A stretch of DNA of 30,954 nucleotides, taken from positions 1 to 30,954 of the forward strand of contig CAJUHR010000041.1 in the NCBI GenBank assembly GCA_910586255.1, given 5' to 3'. The DNA is from an uncultured Lachnospiraceae bacterium. Its GTDB lineage: Bacteria > Bacillota > Clostridia > Lachnospirales > Lachnospiraceae. The first letter of the stretch is position 1; every line of letters begins with the position of its first letter. Below the pieces are notes generated by a model. That model saw only the letters and a program-made list of their open reading frames with translations. It was not told the DNA's origin and did not search any database. A program made the position numbers and the translations under genes. Positions 1-7,194 of the stretch are shown here, in pieces.

Positions 1-25
1 AAGGCTGTCTTAAGAAATATTTCTC

Positions 26-54
26 TTGCCGAATCGAACAAAGTGGTATAGAAT
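26..54 (+). promoter_or_regulatory. Promoter in repeat copy 1
   Basis: TTGCCG (26-31), a 17-nt spacer and TAGAAT (49-54). The spacing is ideal for a sigma-A promoter. A 12-bp palindrome lies directly upstream of the -35 box. Confidence 0.55.
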
Positions 55-92
55 AAAATCCTGTTTTAAGGCTGTCTTAAGAAATATTTCTC

Positions 93-121
93 TTGCCGAA
101 TCGAACAAAGTGGTATAGAAT
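93..121 (+). promoter_or_regulatory. Promoter in repeat copy 2
   Basis: Exact second copy: TTGCCG at 93-98 and TAGAAT at 116-121 with the same 17-nt spacer, created by the 67-bp duplication. Confidence 0.55.
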
Positions 122-159
122 AAAATCCTGTTTTAAGGCTGTCTTAAGAAATATTTCTC

Positions 160-188
160 TTGCCGAATCGAACAAAGTGGTATAGAAT
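160..188 (+). promoter_or_regulatory. Promoter in repeat copy 3, nearest to ireB
   Basis: TTGCCG at 160-165 and TAGAAT at 183-188, spacer 17 nt. Transcription would start near 195, leaving a leader of about 20 nt that contains the ireB ribosome binding site. The repeat stops right after this -10 box, so the sequence downstream of it is unique to this copy. Confidence 0.6.
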
Positions 189-217
189 AGAAGAGAATAG
201 TTAAAGGACGTGAAAAC

Positions 218-487
218 ATGGGCGAAATTCATAACACACAATTTTTTAAGGCAGTACAGGAGAATAAAATGGATGTCAGCCAGGTTTTAGAGCAGGTATA
301 TGTTGCTCTTACAGAGAAGGGGTACAATCCGGTCAATCAGCTCGTGGGATATCTTATATCCGGAGATCCAACGTATATTACCAGCCACAAAAGCGCCAGA
401 AGCCTGATTATGAAGGTGGAAAGGGATGAGATTCTGGAGGAACTGATGTCTGTATATATCCATGCAAGACTGGAGGAGGAGCAGTAG
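218..487 (+). CDS. ireB: IreB family regulatory phosphoprotein (UPF0297)
   Basis: An 89-aa protein of the small IreB/YrzL family. In Enterococcus faecalis IreB is a substrate of the PASTA-domain Ser/Thr kinase IreK and affects cephalosporin resistance. The family core KGYNPVNQLVGYLISGDP and the following TYITSHKSAR are present and full length. Of the two N-terminal threonines described as phosphosites in the enterococcal protein, the one at position 7 is kept (MGEIHNT), while position 4 is Ile. The ATG follows an AAAGGA site about ten bases upstream. It is the first gene after the triplicated promoter and heads the usual Clostridia order ireB-ruvX-DUF1292-fur. A strong hairpin after the gene may separate it transcriptionally from ruvX. 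Identity is confident; function in this organism is inferred from the family. Confidence 0.93.
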   Translation: MGEIHNTQFFKAVQENKMDVSQVLEQVYVALTEKGYNPVNQLVGYLISGDPTYITSHKSARSLIMKVERDEILEELMSVYIHARLEEEQ

Positions 488-584
488 GTCGTAAGGGCTG
501 CCTCCGTGGGCATGGAGAAGAATTCAGCGAACATGTCGGTACCGGCTGCCGCTCTTATGACAGCTGTGCAACAAAAGATAAGTG

Positions 585-624
585 AGACTGTCAGCCCGGA
601 TAACCTGCGGGCTGACAGTCTTTT
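585..624 (+). terminator. Intrinsic terminator or attenuator between ireB and ruvX
   Basis: A perfect 13-bp stem, GACTGTCAGCCCG (586-598) with CGGGCTGACAGTC (608-620), extended by one A-T pair. The loop is 9 nt and the right arm is followed by TTTT (621-624). An A-rich stretch (571-579) precedes it. The T-run is short, so read-through into ruvX is plausible. Confidence 0.7.
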
Positions 625-649
625 CGGGCGCGGGAAAGGACTGGCTTAT

Positions 650-1111
650 ATGAGAATACTGGGATTGGACTATGGTTCCAGGACCGTTGGGGTGGCAGTC
701 AGCGACCCTTTGGGATTTACTGCTCAGGGGGTGGAGACGATCTTTCGCAGAGAGGAGAATAAGCTGCGGAAAACTCTTGCCCGGATTGAGGAGCTGGCGG
801 AAAAATATCAGATTGAAACCATTGTTTTAGGGTATCCTAAGAATATGGATGACTCCATTGGAGCGCGGGCAAAAAAGACAGAGGAATTTCGGGACATGCT
901 GGCGCGAAGAACTGGTTTGCCTGTGGTTTTGTGGGATGAGCGTCTGACGACTATGGAAGCCAATGAGATTTTAATGGAAAGCGGAGTTCCCAGAGAGAAT
1001 CGTAAAAGTGTGATCGATAAGGTGGCGGCGATTTTGATTCTCCGGTCTTATCTGGACTTCGTACAGGAGAGACAGCAAAATGCAGGAAGAGAAGATTACG
1101 CTGCAGACTGA
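650..1111 (+). CDS. ruvX: YqgF/RuvX family RNase H-fold nuclease (putative Holliday junction resolvase)
   Basis: A 153-aa protein of the YqgF family, annotated as a putative Holliday junction resolvase; E. coli YqgF is linked to pre-16S rRNA 5' end processing. The RNase H-like acidic residues are visible: D7 in LGLDYGSRTVGVAVSD, the D96-E97 pair in LWDERLTT, and D123 in VIDKVAA. The open frame extends upstream to 506, but that extension runs through the 585-624 terminator and has no family similarity. The ATG at 650 has a GGAAAGG site ten bases upstream and gives the standard family N terminus, so it is chosen. The 3' end overlaps the DUF1292 gene by 32 bases, which suggests coupled translation. 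Confidence 0.92.
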   Translation: MRILGLDYGSRTVGVAVSDPLGFTAQGVETIFRREENKLRKTLARIEELAEKYQIETIVLGYPKNMDDSIGARAKKTEEFRDMLARRTGLPVVLWDERLTTMEANEILMESGVPRENRKSVIDKVAAILILRSYLDFVQERQQNAGREDYAAD

Positions 1112-1352
1112 CAATGGGGAAGCGGTGGATTTCTATGTTCTGGAGGAGACGCGGATCAACGGGATGAATTACCTGATGGTAACGGATTCCAATGAGGGTG
1201 AGGACGGGGAGTGCTATGTCCTTAAAGATGTGTCCGGCGCGGAGGACAGTGAGGCAGTCTATGAGTTTGTGGAGAATGATGATGAGCTGGATTATCTCTG
1301 CCGGATCTTTGAGGAACTTTTAGAGGACATGGATGTGGAGTTGAGAAGATAG
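1080..1352 (+). CDS. DUF1292 family protein (YrzB-like)
   Basis: A 90-aa very acidic protein with the DUF1292 core: a beta-rich segment (TLQTDNGEAVDFYVLEETRI) followed by the NYLMVTDSNEGEDGECYVLKD-type stretch and an acidic C-terminal helix. In Firmicutes this family is encoded next to ireB and ruvX, as here, and its biochemical role is unknown. The ATG lies inside the end of ruvX with GGAGAGA a few bases upstream, so translation is probably coupled. Length is normal for the family. No cysteine pair, membrane segment or signal peptide is seen. Confidence 0.88.
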   Translation: MQEEKITLQTDNGEAVDFYVLEETRINGMNYLMVTDSNEGEDGECYVLKDVSGAEDSEAVYEFVENDDELDYLCRIFEELLEDMDVELRR

Positions 1353-1404
1353 GCCGGCCGGGGGCCAAAGGGGCTTTTAGAGTCTGGCCCGGAGATGGAG
1401 AGGT

Positions 1405-1869
1405 ATGGAGCAGGAACGGTTTAAAGAAGTGTTGCGGGGGCGCGGGCTGAAGGTTACAAACCAGCGCCTGTTAGTGTTGGAAACGATTGCAGATCATCCG
1501 GGGGAGCATCTGACCGCGGAGGAAATCTATGAGCTGGCAAGAGATAAATATCCGGAGATCGGGCTGGCTACGATTTACCGCACGGTTCAGGTTTTGGTGG
1601 ATTTGAACGTGATTGACAAAGTGAGCTTTGATGACGGGTTTGTCCGGTATGAGCTGGGACAGAACCAGGAGGACAGCCGGCACCATCACCATCATGCCAT
1701 CTGCTTAAGGTGCGGCAGGGTTATCTCCTTTGAGGGAGATCTTTTGGAGACCCTGGAGCAGGCGCTATATGATACCATGGGATTTCGGGTGACAGATCAC
1801 GAGGTCAAGCTGACTGGCTATTGCAGGGAATGTGGGATAGCCCTTGAGAAAGAAAGACAATCCGAATAA
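1405..1869 (+). CDS. Fur/PerR family metal-responsive transcriptional regulator
   Basis: A 154-aa Fur-superfamily repressor. The winged helix covers residues 10-75, with recognition helix LATIYRTVQVL. Dimerisation and metal binding follow, with structural zinc ligands C100/C103 and C140/C143 and a His cluster at 93-97. Aligned by hand to Bacillus subtilis PerR, the regulatory-site residues H37, D85, H91 and H93 correspond to H35, E83, H95 and H97. The fifth ligand (D104 in PerR, Glu in Fur) is S108 here, with a Glu two residues later. E83 is Fur-like rather than PerR-like. Subtype is therefore left open between iron and peroxide sensing. The gene sits between DUF1292 and rnjA, a standard Lachnospiraceae position. 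The ATG follows GGAGATGGAGAGG. Confidence 0.9.
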   Translation: MEQERFKEVLRGRGLKVTNQRLLVLETIADHPGEHLTAEEIYELARDKYPEIGLATIYRTVQVLVDLNVIDKVSFDDGFVRYELGQNQEDSRHHHHHAICLRCGRVISFEGDLLETLEQALYDTMGFRVTDHEVKLTGYCRECGIALEKERQSE

Positions 1870-1943
1870 AACGATACCCGTCTGAATTGTTACCAAAAGG
1901 CGCGTTATAAACGGATGGAACAATAAAATATGGAGGAATTCAA

Positions 1944-3797
1944 TTGAGGACAGAAAATCAGAAGGATGGAAAGAATCAGGCACAGAACGGGAAAAATCAG
2001 AAGAACGGGAAAAATCAGAGAGAGCTGAGAGAACACAGGGACGGGAGAGATTTTCGGGACGGAAAAGAAGCTGCCGAGCTTCGGGACAACAAAAGGGAAC
2101 AGACAGACAGGAAAAAGGGCGACAAGAGACAAGCCCCGGACAGCCAGCCTAAGGTGAAGATTATTCCCCTGGGGGGTCTGGAGCAGATCGGTATGAACAT
2201 TACTGCTTTTGAATATGAGGACAGCATTCTGGTTGTGGACTGCGGGCTGTCCTTCCCCACAGACGATATGCTGGGGATTGATCTTGTGATTCCGGATGTT
2301 ACCTATCTGGAGCAGAACTTAGATAAGGTGAGGGGCTTTGTGATCACCCACGGCCATGAGGACCATATCGGAGCGCTGCCTTATATTTTGCAGAAAATCA
2401 ATGTGCCGGTTTACGGAACAAAGCTGACTATCGGACTGATTGAAAATAAGCTAAAAGAGCATAATCTGATGAAGTCAACCAAGAGAAAGGTGGTCCGCCA
2501 CGGCCAAACCATCAATCTTGGATGCTTCCGGGTAGAGTTTATCAAGACAAATCACAGCATTGCCGATGCGGCGGCTCTGGCGATTTTTACTCCGGCGGGG
2601 ATTATTGTCCATACCGGGGATTTTAAGATCGATTACACGCCGGTGTTCGGAGACGCGGCGGATCTGCAGAGGTTTGCAGAGCTGGGCAGAAAGGGTGTGC
2701 TGGCTCTGATGAGTGATTCTACCAATGCCATCCGGGCAGGATTTACCGCCTCGGAGCGGACGGTGGGCAAGACCTTTGACGCCATCTTTGCGGACCATAA
2801 GGCCAACCGGATCATCGTGGCCACCTTTGCCTCCAATGTGGACCGGGTGCAGCAGATCATCAATTCGGCCTACCGGTACGGCAGGAAGGTGGTGGTGGAG
2901 GGCCGCAGCATGGTCAATGTTATCGGCACGGCCAGTGAGCTGGGATATATCAATATTCCGGACGGAACCCTCATTGACATTGAACAGCTTAAAAATTATA
3001 CGGACGAGCAGACGGTTCTCATCACCACCGGAAGCCAGGGAGAGTCCATGGCAGCCCTGTCCCGCATGGCGTCAAGCCTTCACCGGAAGGTTTCCATTAA
3101 GCCCAATGATGTGGTGATTTTCAGCTCCACACCCATTCCCGGCAACGAGAAGGCAGTGTCCAAGGTGATCAATGAGCTGTCCCAGAAGGGGGCGGAGGTG
3201 ATCTTCCAGGATACCCATGTGTCAGGCCATGCCTGTCAGGAGGAGATTAAGCTGATGTATGCCCTTCTTCATCCGAAGTTCGCTCTGCCGGTCCACGGGG
3301 AATACCGCCATCTGGTTGCCAACAGAGGAATCGCCCTGTCCATGGGGATCCCTAAGGAGAATGTTCTCCTTATGTCCTCCGGGGATGTGGTGGAGATCGG
3401 CCCGGAATCCTGCCGGGTAAACGGACATGTGCCGGCCGGGGGAATCCTAGTGGACGGACTGGGAGTGGGCGATGTGGGAAATATCGTGCTGCGGGACAGA
3501 CAGAACCTGGCTCAGAACGGTATTATCATTGTGGTGCTCACACTGGAAAAGTACAGCAATCAGCTTTTGGCCGGGCCGGATATCGTGTCCCGGGGCTTTG
3601 TCTATGTGCGGGAGTCGGAGGATCTTCTGGATGAGGCCAAGAGGGTGGTGGATGAGGCGGTCATGGATTGTCTGGGCCGTCATCTGACGGACTGGGGCAA
3701 AATGAAGAACATTATCCGTGACAGCTTAAGTGATTTTCTGTGGAAACGAATGAAGCGCAATCCCATGATTCTGCCCATTATCATGGAAGTGGAGTAA
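1944..3797 (+). CDS. rnjA: Ribonuclease J (metallo-beta-lactamase/beta-CASP)
   Basis: A 617-aa RNase J, a 5'-to-3' exo- and endoribonuclease of mRNA decay and rRNA maturation. The metallo-beta-lactamase motif HGHEDHIG supplies H136, H138, D140 and H141. The beta-CASP domain and the C-terminal RNase J domain follow to the end (MKRNPMILPIIMEVE). Typical family members have about 555 residues. The excess is an N-terminal tail of about 65 residues, hydrophilic, with a repeated GKNQ motif and many Lys, Arg, Asp and Glu, likely disordered. The start is TTG at 1944, seven bases after GGAGG (1932-1936). The core would start near residue 70 (KVKIIPLGGLEQIG), and no better-placed start with a ribosome binding site is seen there. 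It follows fur by 74 bases. The symbol could equally be rnj in a genome with one copy. Confidence 0.95.
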   Translation: MRTENQKDGKNQAQNGKNQKNGKNQRELREHRDGRDFRDGKEAAELRDNKREQTDRKKGDKRQAPDSQPKVKIIPLGGLEQIGMNITAFEYEDSILVVDCGLSFPTDDMLGIDLVIPDVTYLEQNLDKVRGFVITHGHEDHIGALPYILQKINVPVYGTKLTIGLIENKLKEHNLMKSTKRKVVRHGQTINLGCFRVEFIKTNHSIADAAALAIFTPAGIIVHTGDFKIDYTPVFGDAADLQRFAELGRKGVLALMSDSTNAIRAGFTASERTVGKTFDAIFADHKANRIIVATFASNVDRVQQIINSAYRYGRKVVVEGRSMVNVIGTASELGYINIPDGTLIDIEQLKNYTDEQTVLITTGSQGESMAALSRMASSLHRKVSIKPNDVVIFSSTPIPGNEKAVSKVINELSQKGAEVIFQDTHVSGHACQEEIKLMYALLHPKFALPVHGEYRHLVANRGIALSMGIPKENVLLMSSGDVVEIGPESCRVNGHVPAGGILVDGLGVGDVGNIVLRDRQNLAQNGIIIVVLTLEKYSNQLLAGPDIVSRGFVYVRESEDLLDEAKRVVDEAVMDCLGRHLTDWGKMKNIIRDSLSDFLWKRMKRNPMILPIIMEVE

Positions 3798-3813
3798 AGG
3801 CGGTGGTCGTATT

Positions 3814-4371
3814 ATGAGCCAGATGACAAAGGAGATCAATGCCATAACCGGAACCATCATAGGGATTTCCGGCAAGCTGATTATATATGCCCTGGTGATT
3901 CTTTTGCTGGTGGAGGGCATGACCCGGGGATATGCCTTTGGCCATGAGGTGTTTTATGCAACACCTATGGAGCCGGCGCCGGGGGTCCGGTATTCCGTGA
4001 CCATTCCGGAAGGTCAGGAGCCATCGGAGACGGCCAGGCTTTTGAAGGATACGGGTTTGATACGCAATGAATACGCGGTTCGGATCCAGATGTGGTTTTA
4101 TGATTATGAGGCCTATCCCGGAACCTATGACTTAAGCACTGCCATGACCTCCAAGGAGATTTTACAGATTCTCAATGTGAAGCCGGAGAGTGGGGACGGC
4201 AAGAGCGCCTTGTCCGGCCAATCGGGGAAGGAAAACGATTTAGGGGCTGGCGGGACGGAGAATACGGACGGAAGCTTAGAAGACGACATGGAGGCAGGAG
4301 CTTTTGACGATCAGGAGGAAGGGTTCTGGTCTGAGGAAGAGCCGGGCCCGGATGAGGTGAATGTGCCATGA
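3814..4371 (+). CDS. Short MltG/YceG-like membrane protein lacking the catalytic domain
   Basis: A 185-aa protein with one N-terminal membrane helix (about residues 20-36, LIIYALVILLLVEGM). A region then resembles the LysM-like subdomain of the endolytic transglycosylase MltG: VTIPEGQEPSETARLL, then YEAYPGTYDLSTAMTSKEILQIL. Full MltG is about 330-380 aa, and the catalytic YceG domain with its Glu should follow. Here the chain ends in an acidic, low-complexity tail (about residues 125-185). Residual transglycosylase activity is therefore unlikely; peptidoglycan binding or a scaffold role is possible. The position immediately before trmR matches that of yrrL (mltG) in Bacillus subtilis. The stop overlaps the trmR start as ATGA. 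Confidence 0.75.
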   Translation: MSQMTKEINAITGTIIGISGKLIIYALVILLLVEGMTRGYAFGHEVFYATPMEPAPGVRYSVTIPEGQEPSETARLLKDTGLIRNEYAVRIQMWFYDYEAYPGTYDLSTAMTSKEILQILNVKPESGDGKSALSGQSGKENDLGAGGTENTDGSLEDDMEAGAFDDQEEGFWSEEEPGPDEVNVP

Positions 4372-5009
4372 CCGGGGAAAGCCGGATTGCAGATTATATT
4401 TTGTCTCTGGAGCCGGGCCACGGGGAGCTGTGTGACCGGATTGAGAGGGAGGCCCGCCGGGCCCGGGTGCCGATTATCCGCCCGGAGACTGGGGCATTCT
4501 TAAGGACAATGGTTGCAATCACCCGTCCCCGCCGGATTTTGGAGGTGGGGACGGCGGTGGGATATTCTGCTCTTTTAATGGCTCAGGTGATGGGAGAGCA
4601 GGGGACAATTACCACCATTGAAAGCTATGCTCCCCGGATTTTAAAGGCCCGGGAACATTTTTTACAGGCAGGGCTTGAGGACAGGATTACATTGATTGAG
4701 GGAGATGCCGGAAAGGTGCTTTGGCAGCTTTCCGGCCCTTATGATTTTATTTTTATGGATGCCGCCAAGGGACAGTATCTGCACTGGCTTCCCCGGATTA
4801 TGGAGCTGATGGAGGAGAAAAGCGTGCTCTTTTCTGACAATGTGTTTCAGGACGGGGATGTGTTTGAGTCCCGTTTTGCCGTAAAACGGCGGGACCGGAC
4901 CATCCATGGACGGATGAGGGAGTATCTGTATCAGCTAAAGCACAGCCCTCTCCTAGAGACAAGCATTGTGCCCATTGGGGACGGAGTGGCCCTCAGCGTG
5001 AAGCGATAG
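4368..5009 (+). CDS. trmR: Class I SAM O-methyltransferase, likely tRNA 5-hydroxyuridine methyltransferase TrmR
   Basis: A 213-aa methyltransferase of the YrrM / caffeoyl-CoA O-methyltransferase-like group. The SAM motif RILEVGTAVGYSA is at 56-68, the acidic ribose contact in TTIES near 82-86, and metal-site candidates are D131 (FIFMDAAKGQY) and the D/N pair in LFSDNVFQDG. In B. subtilis YrrM is TrmR, which methylates 5-hydroxyuridine at the tRNA wobble position to 5-methoxyuridine. The next gene encodes a U32 peptidase-like protein of the kind that makes the hydroxyuridine precursor, as in the yrrL-M-N-O order of B. subtilis. That neighbour supports the tRNA substrate over small-molecule catechols. 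Start and stop overlap the preceding gene by four bases. Confidence 0.85.
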   Translation: MTGESRIADYILSLEPGHGELCDRIEREARRARVPIIRPETGAFLRTMVAITRPRRILEVGTAVGYSALLMAQVMGEQGTITTIESYAPRILKAREHFLQAGLEDRITLIEGDAGKVLWQLSGPYDFIFMDAAKGQYLHWLPRIMELMEEKSVLFSDNVFQDGDVFESRFAVKRRDRTIHGRMREYLYQLKHSPLLETSIVPIGDGVALSVKR

Positions 5010-5043
5010 GAAGCAGGGCGGAGGCAGGAAAGGTAAATTTACT

Positions 5044-6276
5044 ATGAGAAAAATCGAACTTTTGATTCCGGCCGGCAGCCTGGATATTTTAAAGACAGCC
5101 GTAATTTACGGCGCGGACGCGGTGTATCTGGGCGGTGAAGCCTTCGGTCTGCGGGCAAAGGCGAAGAATTTTACAAACGAGGAGATTGGGCAGGGGATTC
5201 GATTTGCCCACGCCCGGGGGGTCCGCGTCTACATCACTGCCAATATTCTGGCCCACAATGAGGATCTGGCCGCCGCCAGACAGTACTTTGAGGAGCTTAG
5301 GGAATATGGGCCAGATGCCCTGATCATCTCGGATCCGGGCATCTTTGCCATAGCAAGGCAGGTGATGCCGGATACGGATATCCATATCAGCACCCAGGCC
5401 AACAATACCAATTATGGTACCTATCGGTTTTGGCATGATTTGGGGGCTAAGCGGGTGGTGTCGGCACGGGAGCTGTCCTTAAAGGAGATCCGCCAGATAC
5501 GGGATAATATCCCAAAGGATATGGAGATCGAGAGCTTTGTCCACGGGGCCATGTGTATTTCCTATTCCGGAAGATGCCTTCTCAGCAGCTTTTTGGCGGG
5601 GCGGGATGCCAACCGGGGGGCCTGTACCCATCCCTGCCGCTGGAGCTATGGGCTGATGGAGGAGACCAGGCCGGGAGAGTATATGCCGGTGTTTGAAAAC
5701 GAGAGGGGAACCTTTATTTTTAACTCCAAGGATTTATGTATGATTGAGCATATTCCGGAGATGATAGAAGCAGGAATTGACAGCTTTAAGGTGGAGGGGC
5801 GGATGAAGACCGCTCTGTATGTGGCTGTGGTGGCCCGGGCATACAGAAGGGCGATCGATGATTACAGGGAGGATCCCGGGAAATATCAGGCCAACTTGTC
5901 CTGGTATCGGCAGGAGATCGATAAGTGCACTAACCGGCAGTTTACCACCGGCTTTTATTTTGGAAAGCCGGATGAGAGCGCCCAGATCTACGGGAGCAGC
6001 ACTTATCAGAAAAATTATACCTACTTAGGCACCGTGGAGCAGGTGGATAATGGGGGAAAGGCCCGCATTGAACAAAAGAACAAGTTTGTGGCGGGCGAGG
6101 AGATTGAGGTCATGAAGCCGGACGGGCGAAATATTTTGGCCCGGGTTCTGGGTATCACCGATGAGGAGGGCAATCCTTTAGAGAGCGCTCCCCATGCCCG
6201 CCAGGTGCTGTGGGTGGATTTGGGAACCAGACTTGAGCCCTATGATATTTTGCGCAGGGATGAGCGAAATTCATAG
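5044..6276 (+). CDS. trhP: Peptidase U32 family protein, likely tRNA hydroxylation protein TrhP
   Basis: A 410-aa member of the U32 family. The signature ESFVHGAMCISYSGRC holds C171 and C178, and two further cysteines follow at C194 and C198 (GACTHPC), the set proposed to bind an iron-sulphur cluster. E. coli TrhP (YegQ) and B. subtilis YrrN/YrrO are required for the prephenate-dependent 5-hydroxylation of tRNA uridine-34. The preceding gene encodes the matching methyltransferase. B. subtilis has two adjacent copies (trhP1, trhP2); only one is seen here, most like the longer YrrO type with a C-terminal beta-barrel (about 325-410). The name peptidase is historical for this branch. The ATG is preceded by an AGGAAAGG stretch. 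Confidence 0.88.
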   Translation: MRKIELLIPAGSLDILKTAVIYGADAVYLGGEAFGLRAKAKNFTNEEIGQGIRFAHARGVRVYITANILAHNEDLAAARQYFEELREYGPDALIISDPGIFAIARQVMPDTDIHISTQANNTNYGTYRFWHDLGAKRVVSARELSLKEIRQIRDNIPKDMEIESFVHGAMCISYSGRCLLSSFLAGRDANRGACTHPCRWSYGLMEETRPGEYMPVFENERGTFIFNSKDLCMIEHIPEMIEAGIDSFKVEGRMKTALYVAVVARAYRRAIDDYREDPGKYQANLSWYRQEIDKCTNRQFTTGFYFGKPDESAQIYGSSTYQKNYTYLGTVEQVDNGGKARIEQKNKFVAGEEIEVMKPDGRNILARVLGITDEEGNPLESAPHARQVLWVDLGTRLEPYDILRRDERNS

Positions 6277-6314
6277 CAGGCCGGTTTGGGTTTAGGGACG
6301 AGGAGGGATGGGAA

Positions 6315-7148
6315 ATGCTGACCTGGATTCTGGCAGCAGGGGCAGTGCTCTGCCTTGCCTATTTTATTACGATTGTGATATATTCCGGCATAGGGACCGC
6401 CTATGCCTTTATATGGTTTGTGTTTGCCGCAGGTTTGGGAATTACGGCTTTTTGCGTCCGCTGGTATGAACGGTATCCCAGACGGATTCCCTTACGGCTG
6501 CCGGTGTCCTTAGTGACTCTCTGCGGGGCCGGGCTGGTGATCATGCTAATGCTTCAGTTTTTGATCATAGGAAAGGTTCCCCAGGTGGCGGATTCGGATT
6601 TGGAATATGTGATTGTGCTGGGAGCATCCGTAAAGGGAGAAAAGCCCGGAAGAACATTGGAGCTGCGGCTTGACAAGGCGGCAGAGTATGCTCTTCAAAA
6701 TCCGGAGACGATTATGATTCTTTCCGGGGGCAGAAGCGCGGGGCAGACAGAGACGGAGGCAGAGGTGATGAAGCGGTATCTTCTGGAAAAGGGGGTAAAG
6801 GATGAACAGATGATTCTGGAGACCAATTCTACCAGTACTGTGGAGAACATTGCCTACAGCCGGATGATCATTGATGTTTTGAGAAAACAGAAGCAGGAGC
6901 ATCACCAGGATGAGCGGGCTTTGCCGGCTTATCTGCCATCGGTGATGATGCAGAGGCCGGACCACTCCCGCGAGATAGGGATTCTCACCAGCAATTTTCA
7001 TCTGTACCGGGCTTTGCAGGTTGCCAAAAAGCAGGGAATGACAAAAGTCAGCGGGATTGCTTCACCCTCTGACCGGATTTTATTTTTGCACTTTTGTTTT
7101 CGGGACGGGCTTGCTGTCCTAAAAGAAAGGCTGGCAGGGAATATCTGA
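6315..7148 (+). CDS. YdcF/ElyC/SanA family (DUF218) membrane protein
   Basis: A 277-aa protein with three hydrophobic segments in the first 90 residues (about 2-22, 27-48 and 62-85), then a DUF218 domain outside or inside the membrane. Family marks are YVIVLGASVKG (about 95-105), the LELRLDKAAEYA helix, ILSGGRSAGQTETEAEVM and the later ILTSNFHLYRALQVA. Members such as ElyC and SanA in enterobacteria influence envelope biogenesis, and the enzymatic activity is not settled. An inserted charged, His-rich loop (about 197-220, KQKQEHHQDE) separates the two halves of the domain. The ATG at 6315 is chosen because AGGAGGG lies 8-14 bases upstream. An overlapping ATG at 6308 is in another frame. Confidence 0.85.
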   Translation: MLTWILAAGAVLCLAYFITIVIYSGIGTAYAFIWFVFAAGLGITAFCVRWYERYPRRIPLRLPVSLVTLCGAGLVIMLMLQFLIIGKVPQVADSDLEYVIVLGASVKGEKPGRTLELRLDKAAEYALQNPETIMILSGGRSAGQTETEAEVMKRYLLEKGVKDEQMILETNSTSTVENIAYSRMIIDVLRKQKQEHHQDERALPAYLPSVMMQRPDHSREIGILTSNFHLYRALQVAKKQGMTKVSGIASPSDRILFLHFCFRDGLAVLKERLAGNI

Positions 7149-7194
7149 CAGGGGAAGAGGAAATCGCCTTAAAATATCAGGAGGAAAATCAGAT

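Larger units (their letters stand above)
1..189. repeat. Tandem repeat, 67-bp unit, about 2.8 copies
   Basis: Copies start at 1, 68 and 135. The first two are identical over 67 bases. The third is identical for 55 bases and departs at 190, where it runs into the ireB leader. The array begins at the window edge, so more copies may lie to the left. Every copy contains a 12-bp perfect palindrome (AGAAATATTTCT at 13-24, 80-91 and 147-158) and a complete promoter. The repeat is seen directly; whether it is genuine or an assembly duplication cannot be decided here. Confidence 0.95.

Noticed and set aside
506..649. N-terminal extension of ruvX to 506
   Set aside because: It would be translated through a 14-bp terminator stem and lacks family similarity; the ATG at 650 has a better ribosome binding site.
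2713..3117. 134-aa plus-strand open frame inside rnjA
   Set aside because: Out-of-frame shadow, Trp/Arg/Pro-rich, no start signal.
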